64,000 nt of DNA, from NCBI GenBank assembly GCA_963974345.1, contig CAXBBW010000007.1, positions 1 to 64,000 of the forward strand, given 5' to 3'. The stretch comes from RHLJ01 sp963974345 (GTDB taxonomy: Bacteria > Bacteroidota > Rhodothermia > Balneolales > Balneolaceae). The notes under the pieces were generated by a model that saw only the letters and a program-made list of their open reading frames with translations, made no database searches and was not told where the DNA came from. Positions within the stretch are counted from its first letter, which is position 1; the number at the start of each line of letters is the position of its first letter. Below, piece by piece: positions 46,657 to 56,781 of the stretch. The position numbers and the translations under genes are program-made.

Positions 46657-48483
46657 ATGAAACTACACTTAATTGACGCCCTTATTGTACTTGCCTATCT
46701 ACTTATCACCGTAGTTATAGGTTTTGCACTCAAGAAAAAAGCCCAGCAATCTAAAGACTCTTATATGCTTGGTGGTAAAACACTTCCATGGTATATGCTT
46801 GGTTTATCAAATGCTTCTGGTATGTTTGATATTTCGGGCACCGTTTGGTTGGTTACTATTCTCTTTGTGTATGGGGTGAAAAGTATTTGGCTTCCGTGGC
46901 TTTGGCCGGTTTTTAATCAAATTTTCTTAATGATATTTCTTTCAATGTGGCTCCGGCGTTCCAACGTATCTACAGGTGCAGAATGGATTGGAACACGATT
47001 CGGATTTAAGCAGGGAGCACAAAAGTCTCACATTATTGTAGTTGTTTTTGCATTAATTATGGGACTTGGCTATCTCACCTATGGTTTTATTGGTTTAGGT
47101 AAATTTGTAGAAATATTTGTGCCATGGGAGTTTCTAAGCGTTTATATCCCATTTACGATTGCTCCTGAATATGTGCCTCATTTTTATGGTATTATTTTTA
47201 CCTGCTTTGCCATTTTCTATTCTTTACTAGGTGGTATGATGAGTATCGTTTGGGCTGATTTGGTTCAATTCATCATAATGGCTGTTTCAGGAATTGTGAT
47301 TGGGGTAATCGCAATGATGGCTCTTTCAGAAAACACGTTACTAATACCTGAAGGTTGGATGACTCCATTTTTCGGTTGGGAATTGAATATGGATTGGAGT
47401 TCTATAATTCCTGAAGTAAATGATAAAATACGTTCTGATGGCTTTTCTCTCTTTACAGTGCTCTTTATGATGATGGTATTTAAAGGAGTACTGGTAAGCT
47501 TGGCAGGTCCTGCTCCAAACTATGATATGCAGAAAATTCTTTCTACAAAGTCTGAACGAGAAGCAGCACTTATGAGTGGATCTGTTTCTCTTGTACTAAT
47601 GCCGATTCGATATTTTATGATTGCAGGATTTGCAGTTCTTGGGCTCCTATTCTATGAAGAACTCGATTTGATGGTACCGGGCAGAGGATTAGATTTTGAG
47701 CAGATATTACCCTCTGCAATAAATCAATTTGTTCCTATTGGTTTTTTAGGATTATTACTAGCGGGATTATTAGCAGCATTTATGTCCACCTTTGCTGGAA
47801 CTCTTAATGCAGCACAAGCCTATTTAGTAAACGATATTTATATCAAATACATCAATCCAAAAGCTGAGAATGCTAAAATTCAGAGCATGAACTATGTGGC
47901 TGGTTTAGGAATGGTTGTGGTTAGTATTGTTCTTGGGTTTTATGCAAAAGATGTCAACGATGTATTACAATGGATTGTGGGTGGATTATATGGTAGTTAC
48001 GTAGCTGCCAATATGTTAAAGTGGTATTGGTGGAGATTTAATGGAAATGGCTTTTTCTGGGGAATGGTGGGTGGCTTAATCCCGGCCCTAACCTTTCGCT
48101 TTATTTTCGATGGTATATTAGATACATATACATTTCCACTCATGCTTCTCATTTCATTTATTGCGTGTTTAATTGGTACATATTCAAGCCCACCTGTTGA
48201 TGAAGAAGTATTAAAGAAATTTTATAAGTCGGTTCGTCCTTGGGGGTTTTGGAAACCAATTCACGCTAAAGTTGTTGCCGAAGATCCGAACTTTGTTAGA
48301 AATTCAGGATTCAAGAAAGACATGCTCAACGTTGTAATAGGGATAATCTGGCAAACTGCACTTGTAGTGTTCCCAATCTATTTAGTACTAATGGAATTTG
48401 TGCCACTTGGGATTAGTATCGGAATTGCAATAGTAACCTCATTCATCCTTAAGAAAACGTGGTACGACAAACTACCAGCTTAA
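46657..48483 (+). CDS. Sodium:solute symporter (SSS family), probable mannobiose transporter
   Basis: A 608-residue inner-membrane protein with about thirteen to fourteen hydrophobic helices. The beginning (ALKKKAQQSKDSYMLGGKTLPWYMLGLSNASGMFDISG) and TGAEWIGTRFGFKQGA match SSS transporters. Sodium-site Ser/Thr residues are expected in the inverted-repeat core but I did not map them. The gene lies directly before the GH130 phosphorylase and epimerase genes. In related mannan loci this is the mannobiose importer, which is inference here. The start follows a short gap after the terminator. Confidence 0.88.
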   Translation: MKLHLIDALIVLAYLLITVVIGFALKKKAQQSKDSYMLGGKTLPWYMLGLSNASGMFDISGTVWLVTILFVYGVKSIWLPWLWPVFNQIFLMIFLSMWLRRSNVSTGAEWIGTRFGFKQGAQKSHIIVVVFALIMGLGYLTYGFIGLGKFVEIFVPWEFLSVYIPFTIAPEYVPHFYGIIFTCFAIFYSLLGGMMSIVWADLVQFIIMAVSGIVIGVIAMMALSENTLLIPEGWMTPFFGWELNMDWSSIIPEVNDKIRSDGFSLFTVLFMMMVFKGVLVSLAGPAPNYDMQKILSTKSEREAALMSGSVSLVLMPIRYFMIAGFAVLGLLFYEELDLMVPGRGLDFEQILPSAINQFVPIGFLGLLLAGLLAAFMSTFAGTLNAAQAYLVNDIYIKYINPKAENAKIQSMNYVAGLGMVVVSIVLGFYAKDVNDVLQWIVGGLYGSYVAANMLKWYWWRFNGNGFFWGMVGGLIPALTFRFIFDGILDTYTFPLMLLISFIACLIGTYSSPPVDEEVLKKFYKSVRPWGFWKPIHAKVVAEDPNFVRNSGFKKDMLNVVIGIIWQTALVVFPIYLVLMEFVPLGISIGIAIVTSFILKKTWYDKLPA

Positions 48484-48505
48484 AAAAGGAATATTAAAAA
48501 TAGAA

Positions 48506-49687
48506 ATGACTGATTTATTCAAAAGAAGAAAAGCATTACTTGAAGCAAGCCAAAATGAACTTGTTGATAGAAAAAACCATCCAGAAGAAATTGGTAATGG
48601 GATTTATACCCGTTATTTGAATCCGATTTTAACTGCGGAACACACCCCATTAACATGGAGGTACGATTTCAATCCCGAAACTAATCCATTTTTGATGGAG
48701 CGCTTTGGTATTAATGCAGCTTTTAATTCTGGAGCGATTAAAATTGGTGACAAATATCGATTAATAGTTCGAGTCGAAGGTAACGACCGTAAATCTTTTT
48801 TTGCTGTAGCAGAGAGCACTTTGCCAACAGAAGGTTTTACGTTTTGGGATGAACCTATTACAATGCCAGAAACAAATATCCCTGATACAAACCTGTACGA
48901 CATGCGTGTTACTAAACATGAAGACGGCTGGATTTATGGCATCTTCTGTACCGAGCGCAAAGATACTAGAGTCCCCGCAAGTGATACTAGCAGCGCTGTT
49001 GCACAAGCTGGAATTGCCAGAACTAAAGATTTCAAAACTTGGGAAAGGCTACCTGATTTAAAAACAAATTCAGATCAGCAACGCAATGTAGTACTACATC
49101 CAGAATTTATTGATGGAAAATATGCACTGTATACGCGCCCTCAAGATGGATTTATTGAAGCAGGTTCTGGTGGGGGAATTGGGTGGGGGTTAACAGATTC
49201 GATGGAAAAAGCAGAAGTTGATCATGAAATGGTAATTGATCAGCGTGTATATCACACCATTAAGGAAGTAAAAAATGGACAAGGTCCATCTCCTATAAAA
49301 ACAAAAAAGGGATGGCTACACCTTGCCCACGGTGTTAGGAATACGGCTGCTGGATTACGGTATGTACTTTACCTTTTTATGACTTCCTTGGATGAACCTT
49401 GGAAAGTAACTCATCGTCCCGGAGGCCACTTTATAGCACCAAAAGGAGAGGAACGAATAGGTGATGTTTCTAATGTTGCTTTCGCAAATGGTTGGATTGA
49501 GGATGAAGATGGGAAAATATTTATTTACTACGCTTCATCAGATACCCGAATGCATGTTGCTGAAAGTAGTATTGATCAATTGATCGATTATGTCACAAAT
49601 ACTCCTGAAGATGGCTACCGATCTTTTACAAGTGTAGAAACTGTCAAAAGCATTGTAAATAAAAATAAATCGGTAGGAATGGATTGA
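48506..49687 (+). CDS. GH130 4-O-beta-D-mannosyl-D-glucose phosphorylase
   Basis: A 393-residue cytoplasmic enzyme with no signal peptide. The motif NLYDMRVTKHEDGWIYGIFCTE places the catalytic Asp at D132, as in the GH130_1 mannosylglucose phosphorylases (family knowledge). Length and the PDTNLYDM region agree with that subfamily. Reaction: mannosylglucose plus phosphate gives mannose-1-phosphate and glucose. It starts 22 bases after the symporter and ends one base before the epimerase gene, as expected for the mannobiose pathway. Confidence 0.92.
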   Translation: MTDLFKRRKALLEASQNELVDRKNHPEEIGNGIYTRYLNPILTAEHTPLTWRYDFNPETNPFLMERFGINAAFNSGAIKIGDKYRLIVRVEGNDRKSFFAVAESTLPTEGFTFWDEPITMPETNIPDTNLYDMRVTKHEDGWIYGIFCTERKDTRVPASDTSSAVAQAGIARTKDFKTWERLPDLKTNSDQQRNVVLHPEFIDGKYALYTRPQDGFIEAGSGGGIGWGLTDSMEKAEVDHEMVIDQRVYHTIKEVKNGQGPSPIKTKKGWLHLAHGVRNTAAGLRYVLYLFMTSLDEPWKVTHRPGGHFIAPKGEERIGDVSNVAFANGWIEDEDGKIFIYYASSDTRMHVAESSIDQLIDYVTNTPEDGYRSFTSVETVKSIVNKNKSVGMD

Positions 49688-49688
49688 T

Positions 49689-50924
49689 ATGTCTGAACAG
49701 GAAATCCTAAACACCTTATGCGATCAGCTGGGGCAAGAATTTATGGAAGACTTACTTCCATTTTGGACAAAGTATGCAGTTGACGAAGAAAATGGTGGTT
49801 TTGTAGGAAGGATTACTTTTGATAATCAAAAAATATATGACTCTCATAAAGGTGGAATACTAAATGCCCGATTACTGTGGGCTTTCTCAGCAGCATATAA
49901 TAGGTTTAAGCTTCCTGAGCTAGAGGAGGCAGCTAAAAGAACATACTCTTATTTTAAAAACAATTTTGTAGACAAGAAATATGGTGGATTCTTTTGGATG
50001 ATCGATGCAAAAGGAAATATTGTTGACGACAAAAAGCATATTTATACTCAGGCTTTCGGTATATATGGTTTGGTTGAGTATTACTCAGCATTCAAAGATA
50101 GAGAAGCGTTAAAACTAGCTTATAATATTTATGCACTTATTGAGAAGCACGCTGTTGACAATAAGTATGGGGGTTATTTCGAAGCATATAGTCGTGAATG
50201 GAAGCTGAATGATGATGTTCGCTTGAGTGCAAAAGACAAGAATGTTCCCAAAAGTATGAATACACACCTTCATATTCTTGAGGCATATACCAATCTATAT
50301 CGATACGCTCCAACCGATGAGTTAAAGATAAAATTAGAAATGCTCATTGAGTATTTCTGTAAGTACATTATTAATAATGAAAATACAGGCCTTATTAATT
50401 TTTTTGATGTCGATTGGACTCCAAAGTCGAGTATTACTTCCTACGGTCATGATATTGAAGCAAGTTGGTTATTAGTTGAAGCTGCGGAGGTTTTAAAAGA
50501 CAAAGATCTTATCAAAAGAACAAAGAATTTTGCAGTTTCTATTGCTGAAGCTGTATATCAAAATGGCGTTGATTCAGATGGAGCATTAATTAATGAGGCA
50601 AAAGAAAACATAATAACAGATTCTGATAAAGATTGGTGGCCGCAAGTAGAGGCTATAATTGGTTTTTTGAATGCATATGAAATAAGTGGGGATTCTAAAT
50701 TCTTAGATGCTTCGTACAATTCTTGGGAGTTTATAAAAACATATATGATTGATAAGGAAAAGGGAGAGTGGTTTGAGAAAGTCAGTAGAGACAGAGTTCC
50801 TTATCAGCTAGATAAAGTACGGTCATGGAAAGGTCCTTATCATAATATGCGCGCTATTTTAGAAGTGATTACTAGAGTTGATCGAATTAAAGTAGAATCT
50901 CTTGTAGAAATAAAGTCAAATTGA
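49689..50924 (+). CDS. Cellobiose/mannobiose 2-epimerase
   Basis: A 411-residue (alpha/alpha)6-barrel protein of the N-acylglucosamine 2-epimerase family. Expected active-site residues are present: R61 (ILNARLLWAF), H193/H195 (MNTHLHILEAY), H254 (YGHDIEASW) and H385 (GPYHNMRA). The pairing with GH130 indicates it converts mannobiose to mannosylglucose, the substrate of the preceding enzyme. It starts one base after the GH130 stop. Cytoplasmic; no signal peptide. Confidence 0.93.
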   Translation: MSEQEILNTLCDQLGQEFMEDLLPFWTKYAVDEENGGFVGRITFDNQKIYDSHKGGILNARLLWAFSAAYNRFKLPELEEAAKRTYSYFKNNFVDKKYGGFFWMIDAKGNIVDDKKHIYTQAFGIYGLVEYYSAFKDREALKLAYNIYALIEKHAVDNKYGGYFEAYSREWKLNDDVRLSAKDKNVPKSMNTHLHILEAYTNLYRYAPTDELKIKLEMLIEYFCKYIINNENTGLINFFDVDWTPKSSITSYGHDIEASWLLVEAAEVLKDKDLIKRTKNFAVSIAEAVYQNGVDSDGALINEAKENIITDSDKDWWPQVEAIIGFLNAYEISGDSKFLDASYNSWEFIKTYMIDKEKGEWFEKVSRDRVPYQLDKVRSWKGPYHNMRAILEVITRVDRIKVESLVEIKSN

Positions 50925-50980
50925 AAGTATTAGTAATTATGAAATCATCAAGAATTAAGAACTTCAATACTAGTAAGCCT

Positions 50981-53734
50981 ATGAAAAAGAAAACGACTCT
51001 TTTTACTGTTTTCTTTTTATCGATGATTATAAGCTTAGTACAAGCTCAGGTAGATAATCGAATCTCCTATAACAATCAGGAACTGTGGCTAAATGGTGGA
51101 AATGTAGCTTGGGTTAATTTTGCTAATGATGTAGGTCCTGGTAACACGCCAATTAATGATTTCGAAAAAATGTTTACTCAGGTAAATGAAAACGGTGGAA
51201 ATGCGATGCGTTTTTGGGTACATATTACCGGAGGTACAACTCCTGAATGGAGTGGAAATAATGTGATAAGTCCTGGTGCTGGGACTATCGAAGACTTAGA
51301 ACAAATTCTAGACTTAGCTTGGGAAAACAATACGGGTCTTATTCTTTGTTTGTGGTCGTTTGATATGCTCAGGACATCAAATGGTGCAGGTTCGACTAAT
51401 AGAGCAAAAGCTTTGCTTGAAGATTCAACACTTACGGAAACCTATATTCAGAATTCTTTAATACCAATGGTTGAAGCATTAGGAGATCATCCAGCTGTAA
51501 TAGCATGGGAGATTTTCAATGAACCTGAAGGAATGAGTAATGAGTTTGGGTGGGATTTTACAAGACATGTTCCAATGTCTGCTATTCAACGATTTGTAAA
51601 CCAAACAGCAGGAGCTATTCATAGAACTAATCCTGATGCTTTGGTATCAAATGGAACGTGGAGTTTCCATGCATTAGCAAATACAACAAATGGAAACTCA
51701 AAAAATTACTATTCTGATACCGAGCTAATCTCTGCTGGCAAAGATAGTCTAGGAACACTCGATTTCTATATGGTTCATTATTATGATTGGGGTGGAACTG
51801 CTCTTTCTCCATTCCATAACAACAAAGATTCTTGGGGATTGAATAAGCCAGTAGTTGTTGGGGAATTTGGGATCCCAGCCGATAATCTTTTCGGTATTCC
51901 TAAAGATGATTTGTACGAAAGACTTTACGAAAGAGGATATGCAGGAGCATTAGTATGGCAATGGGTAGATTGGTATCAAAATAGAAGTGGAGGATATGCA
52001 GAAAGTTGGTTGCGTGGGTTAGATCAAATGCGATTTATGCAAGACACTTATCCCAGCGACGTTAACATTATAAACGTACTACCTTCAATTCGATCATTCA
52101 AAGCATCACTTGATGAAATTGAATCAGGTGGGCAAACAGAGCTAAGTTGGGAAGTTCTAAATTCAACTTCGCTAGAACTTGATGGGGAATCAGTTGATAG
52201 CATTGGCTCAAAAATTGTGTCGCCAACTGAAACCAAAGAATATTTACTAATTGCTACTGGTTTAGAAGGAGATAAAGATTCAGCATCAGTTACAATTAAA
52301 GTAGTTCCAGCGGGTCAAATTAATCGAGCTCTAGGAAAACCTTCAAGATCATCAACTTTTGAAACATGCTGTGGCCTCGATAGAGTACCAAGTAGAGCCT
52401 TTGATGGTGATAGTGATACCAGATGGAGTAGTGCTTGGAGTGATGGGACAGGAGACACCGAAATAGATCCAAACACAGACTCAAACCCTGATAGTGAATG
52501 GATTGATGTAGATTTAGAAGTAGCTCATGAAGTAAGTTCAGTATTATTCAATTGGGAAGCTGCTTATTCTACAAATTATAATATTCAATCTTCGTTAGAT
52601 GGTATTAATTGGAAGACTATTTACTCTGAAACGAATTCTGATGGGGGAATTGACTCTGTAGTGTTTGCTGAAACTGAATTCACTCGTTTTGTTCGAATGC
52701 AAGGTAATGATAGGTCAACAGTGTTTGGTCATTCAATCTGGGAATTTGAAGTAAGAGGGGCCGTTTCTGTAACTCAACCACCAACTGTTGAAATCACAAA
52801 TCCAAATCAAGGTGAAGGGATTCCAGTAGGAGCTTCAATTTCTGTACTAGCTGACGCCAATGACTCTAATGGCGAAATTGAGTATGTATCATTCTTTTTT
52901 GATGGAGATTCAATGGGCGTTGATCTTGCGGCTCCATATTCACTTACCATAAATGATATCACTGAAGGGGAACACGAAATTTATGTGAAAACAAAAGACG
53001 ATGATGGTTTTGTCATTCAATCTACTTCAATAACTGTTGAAGGCAGAACAGACATTTTTACTCTCCGATTAGAAGCTGAAGACGCAACATTATCTGGAGC
53101 TACAAGCGTTAAACCGGGAACGGCAGGAGCAAGTAAAGGTGCCGCTGTTTCAATGGAAGGAAGTGGAAGTATCAAATGGGAAAATCTAAATCTTCCTATT
53201 GGCGATGAATACGAAATTACAGTTAGACATTTTCTCCCATTCGACTATAAAGAGCAAAAACTGAGCATTAATGGCACAGTAGTGGATACATTAATATTTG
53301 ACGAACCCACACAACAATGGAAGGATTTAAAAACGGTTATCACTTCTGGAGACCCCATCCAATCTATTAGTATCGATCATTATTGGGGATATATGGATTT
53401 TGATTATATAGATATCCTGATCCAAGGAGTTATGGTTTCAAACGAACAAGATGAGAAACTAGATATTCCCTCAGATTTAAAGTTATTCCAAAACTATCCA
53501 AACCCATTTAATCCAAGTACTACCATTGGGTATTCTATTCCTGCCAATTCAAACGTATTGCTAAAAGTATACAACTCATTAGGTCAAGAAGTATCTACAC
53601 TCGTTGATGGAAAACAATCAGCAGGAAGTTACTCAGTAACATGGGATGCATCATCAGTATCAAGCGGAGTGTATTTCTATAAGATTTTTGCTGGATCTGA
53701 GGTTCAAACCTTAAAAATGATACTCATTAAATAA
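50981..53734 (+). CDS. Secreted GH5 glycanase with discoidin-like, Ig-like, CBM and sorting domains
   Basis: About 917 residues from ATG 50981, which opens a good signal peptide (MKKKTTLFTVFF...QAQ); a TTG at 50921 and an ATG at 50939 are earlier options. The GH5 domain has IFNEPEG (acid/base E181) and VVGEFGIP (nucleophile E295). It is followed by an Ig-like region (about 385-460), an F5/8-type C (discoidin) domain (about 463-590), another Ig-like domain (about 605-680), a CBM35-like domain (about 685-790) and the sorting domain (from FQNYPNPFNPST). Probable endo-beta-mannanase from context; the GH5 subfamily is not certain. Confidence 0.82.
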   Translation: MKKKTTLFTVFFLSMIISLVQAQVDNRISYNNQELWLNGGNVAWVNFANDVGPGNTPINDFEKMFTQVNENGGNAMRFWVHITGGTTPEWSGNNVISPGAGTIEDLEQILDLAWENNTGLILCLWSFDMLRTSNGAGSTNRAKALLEDSTLTETYIQNSLIPMVEALGDHPAVIAWEIFNEPEGMSNEFGWDFTRHVPMSAIQRFVNQTAGAIHRTNPDALVSNGTWSFHALANTTNGNSKNYYSDTELISAGKDSLGTLDFYMVHYYDWGGTALSPFHNNKDSWGLNKPVVVGEFGIPADNLFGIPKDDLYERLYERGYAGALVWQWVDWYQNRSGGYAESWLRGLDQMRFMQDTYPSDVNIINVLPSIRSFKASLDEIESGGQTELSWEVLNSTSLELDGESVDSIGSKIVSPTETKEYLLIATGLEGDKDSASVTIKVVPAGQINRALGKPSRSSTFETCCGLDRVPSRAFDGDSDTRWSSAWSDGTGDTEIDPNTDSNPDSEWIDVDLEVAHEVSSVLFNWEAAYSTNYNIQSSLDGINWKTIYSETNSDGGIDSVVFAETEFTRFVRMQGNDRSTVFGHSIWEFEVRGAVSVTQPPTVEITNPNQGEGIPVGASISVLADANDSNGEIEYVSFFFDGDSMGVDLAAPYSLTINDITEGEHEIYVKTKDDDGFVIQSTSITVEGRTDIFTLRLEAEDATLSGATSVKPGTAGASKGAAVSMEGSGSIKWENLNLPIGDEYEITVRHFLPFDYKEQKLSINGTVVDTLIFDEPTQQWKDLKTVITSGDPIQSISIDHYWGYMDFDYIDILIQGVMVSNEQDEKLDIPSDLKLFQNYPNPFNPSTTIGYSIPANSNVLLKVYNSLGQEVSTLVDGKQSAGSYSVTWDASSVSSGVYFYKIFAGSEVQTLKMILIK

Positions 53735-53755
53735 AACAAGAGATAGGAAAAGGGC

Positions 53756-55066
53756 ATGAAATCCTTAAATAAACTTAGTGCGTTAACAATTATAGTAATC
53801 GGGCTGTTTCTTTATTCATGTACCAAACCTGTAGAAAAGGATCAATTTGTAAAGGTAAACTCTACTCAGTTTACTATTGATGGAGAACCATATAAATACG
53901 TTGGCACTAATTTTTGGTATGGAACTTATCTAGGTCAAATAGGAGAGAATGGGAATAGAGACCGTCTAAAAAAAGAGCTCGATATTCTAGTGGAACATGG
54001 GATTACAAATCTTCGAGTATTGGGAGCTTCTGAGGAATCAACTTTTGAGAATTCATTAGCACCAGCTATTATTAAATCGGATGGCACATATGATGAAGAT
54101 GTACTTATTGGTTTAGATTACTTATTGGCTGAAATGGGTAAACGTAATATGAAAGCTGTGATTTTCCTTAATAATTACTGGGAATGGTCTGGTGGAATGA
54201 GTACGTATAATGGATGGTATGGTGACGGACCTGCAGTTGATCCTGCTGTAGGGGGTTGGGAAGCATTCATGAAATATTCAGCACGATTTTATCAAAATAA
54301 GGAAGCTCAAAAAGCATTTCGAGAATATATAGAGGCATTAATAACTAGAACTAATACAATAACTGGAACATCATATAAAAATGATCCTGTAATTATGAGC
54401 TGGCAGCTAGCCAATGAACCACGTCCTGGTCGTGGTGAAATGAGTGAAAAAACTATTCATGCATATTTTGATTGGATAGATGGGACTGCTGAGTTTATTA
54501 AATCTCATGATCCCAATCATTTAGTTTCTAGTGGAAGTGAAGGAAGAGTCGGAAGTCTTGATTCAATGGATATTTTTATTGAAGCACACGAATCCAAAAA
54601 TATCGATTATCTAACTTTTCACATGTGGGCAAAAAATTGGGGGTGGATAAATCCATTTGATTTGGAAGCAACGTATTCAAATGCAGAAGAAAAAGCGCAG
54701 GAATATATTCTTAGCCATATCGAAGTTGCGAATCAATTAGACAAACCTATTGTAATGGAAGAGTTTGGCTTTCCTAGAGATGGTGAATCATATGATCGTT
54801 TATCAAGCACCACTTATCGTGATAAATACTACAAGTTTGTATTTAATTTTGTTGAAGAGCATGAGGTATTATCAGGAACAAATTTCTGGAGTTGGGGAGG
54901 ACTTGGAGAAGCTCAAAACGAAGATTTTTGGTGGAAGGAAGGCGACCCGTTTACTGGCGATCCTCCACAAGAACCTCAAGGATTAAACTCGGTATTTTCG
55001 GATGATGCAAGTACGTTAGAAATAATAAAATTACACTCTCAGAAAATTAAAGAAATCAAAAAATGA
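53756..55066 (+). CDS. GH5_7 endo-beta-1,4-mannanase lipoprotein
   Basis: A 436-residue lipoprotein (C22 in LYSC), so surface or periplasmic and membrane-anchored. It carries the GH5_7 motifs SWQLANEPRPG (acid/base E221), LTFHMWAKNWGW and VMEEFGFPRD (nucleophile E336). Subfamily 7 is a mannanase group. There is no carbohydrate-binding module. It starts 21 bases after the GH5 gene and overlaps the next start by four bases (ATGA), so it is within an operon. Predicted to cut mannan or manno-oligosaccharides near the membrane. Confidence 0.9.
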   Translation: MKSLNKLSALTIIVIGLFLYSCTKPVEKDQFVKVNSTQFTIDGEPYKYVGTNFWYGTYLGQIGENGNRDRLKKELDILVEHGITNLRVLGASEESTFENSLAPAIIKSDGTYDEDVLIGLDYLLAEMGKRNMKAVIFLNNYWEWSGGMSTYNGWYGDGPAVDPAVGGWEAFMKYSARFYQNKEAQKAFREYIEALITRTNTITGTSYKNDPVIMSWQLANEPRPGRGEMSEKTIHAYFDWIDGTAEFIKSHDPNHLVSSGSEGRVGSLDSMDIFIEAHESKNIDYLTFHMWAKNWGWINPFDLEATYSNAEEKAQEYILSHIEVANQLDKPIVMEEFGFPRDGESYDRLSSTTYRDKYYKFVFNFVEEHEVLSGTNFWSWGGLGEAQNEDFWWKEGDPFTGDPPQEPQGLNSVFSDDASTLEIIKLHSQKIKEIKK

Positions 55067-56781
55067 TATCCATTCTTTCTCAGAATATCATGAGGTCAGT
55101 AATAACACTAATCATTCTACTGAGCGGGATAGGCTTAGCTTATTCTCAACCTATTTGGTATGAACTTGAAGATGCCAAATTAAATGCTATTACTGTTTCA
55201 TCACAAGCTTCTGGATATACTGGGACAGGCTATTTAACAAATATAACTAGCGATGACAGTAGAGCTACATTTGAGATAACTGTTGAAAAAAGTGAATTAT
55301 ATGAACTCAAATTAGGATATCGAACACCCAATGGTGAGAAGGAATTTCTATTAAAAATAAATGGAGAAACAATAACAGGCCGTTTGCCAGCTAGTGAAAC
55401 ATTTTCAATTATTAAAATCGGTAAGGTACTTTTAAAGGAAGGGGTAAACGAGTTTATATTCGAAAAGGGTTGGGGGTGGTATGAATTAGATAACCTCCAG
55501 CTGTATAAGGCAGTAATAAAGCTGATAGAATACCCTGAAGACGCTTTAATTGACACTCTCGCATCTATTGAGACCAAAAGAGTATTCGAATTTTTAAAGA
55601 GTGTTTATGGGCAAAAAATGATTTCGGCACAACAGACATTAGGAGATGTTGCATATATAAAAGCCCAGATAGGAGTAACACCGGCTATTGCTAATATCGA
55701 TCTCATGGATTATTCCCCTTCACGAGTTGAGTTTGGTGCAAATGCAGCACCACTTGCAGAAAACGCCATTGATTGGACAACAGATGGCTTGAAGAAAGGA
55801 ATTATAGGAATGAGTTGGCATTGGAATGCACCAACAGATTTAATAAACACAACTGATCATGAGTGGTGGAGAGGCTTTTATACACATGCAACTACATTCA
55901 ATTTTGCAGAAGCATTAGAAGACACAAACTCTGAGAATTATCAACTATTACTTAGAGATATTGATGCCATAGCGGTTCAATTGAAAAAATTTCAATCTGC
56001 GGGTGTACCAATTCTTTGGCGACCATTACATGAAGCTTCCGGTGGCTGGTTTTGGTGGGGAGCACAAGGAGCAGAACCATATATAAAATTATGGAAATTA
56101 TTAGTTACTCGAATTCGTGATCACCACAATATTAATAATTTAATATGGGTATACACTACAGGTGATAGTGATTGGTATCCTGGAGATGAATGGGTTGATG
56201 TGGTTGGGCATGATATTTATACTGAAAAAGGATCTTCGTTAAGTGCACAATGGGATGACACATTCGAGCAGTTTAATGGCAAAAAAATGATAGCATTAAC
56301 AGAATCAGGAACACTCCCACTACCAAATCTGAATGAGATTTATGGAACATGGTGGTCTTGGTATTCTTTATGGTCAGGTAGTTTCGTTAGAGATCTTTCT
56401 AACGATGAACTTGTCGAAGTTTTTACTCATCCATTGGTAATAAATCGTGAGGATTTACCCAACTGGCAAGAGGGGATCTTTACTTCTAATGAACAATCAG
56501 AAAAAAAGGAATATTTGAGTGGGTACGAACTAGTTCAGAATTACCCAAACCCTTTTAATCCTACTACGTTAATTTCTTATAGCTTACCAAAGTCAGAGTA
56601 TGTCAGATTAAATGTATTCAATAGTTTAGGTATTGAAGTCGCTACTCTTGTAAATGAAATGAAGTCTTCAGGAGTGCATCAAATTGTATGGGATGCTTCT
56701 GATAATTCGAGTGGAGTATATTTTTATACTATTCAAACAAATACTTTTCAGTCAACCAAGAAAATGATTCTAATTAAATGA
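55063..56781 (+). CDS. GH26 beta-mannanase with N-terminal CBM35-like and C-terminal sorting domain
   Basis: A 572-residue secreted protein. A signal peptide (an alternative start is M10) precedes a CBM35-like domain (about 30-150). The GH26 domain (about 170-480) follows with ILWRPLHEASGGWFWWG (acid/base E324) and MIALTESGT (nucleophile E414). The sorting domain starts at about 495 (QNYPNPFNPTT). The start overlaps the end of the GH5_7 gene (ATGA) and its end overlaps the sulfatase start. Predicted to act on extracellular mannan. Confidence 0.92.
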   Translation: MISILSQNIMRSVITLIILLSGIGLAYSQPIWYELEDAKLNAITVSSQASGYTGTGYLTNITSDDSRATFEITVEKSELYELKLGYRTPNGEKEFLLKINGETITGRLPASETFSIIKIGKVLLKEGVNEFIFEKGWGWYELDNLQLYKAVIKLIEYPEDALIDTLASIETKRVFEFLKSVYGQKMISAQQTLGDVAYIKAQIGVTPAIANIDLMDYSPSRVEFGANAAPLAENAIDWTTDGLKKGIIGMSWHWNAPTDLINTTDHEWWRGFYTHATTFNFAEALEDTNSENYQLLLRDIDAIAVQLKKFQSAGVPILWRPLHEASGGWFWWGAQGAEPYIKLWKLLVTRIRDHHNINNLIWVYTTGDSDWYPGDEWVDVVGHDIYTEKGSSLSAQWDDTFEQFNGKKMIALTESGTLPLPNLNEIYGTWWSWYSLWSGSFVRDLSNDELVEVFTHPLVINREDLPNWQEGIFTSNEQSEKKEYLSGYELVQNYPNPFNPTTLISYSLPKSEYVRLNVFNSLGIEVATLVNEMKSSGVHQIVWDASDNSSGVYFYTIQTNTFQSTKKMILIK

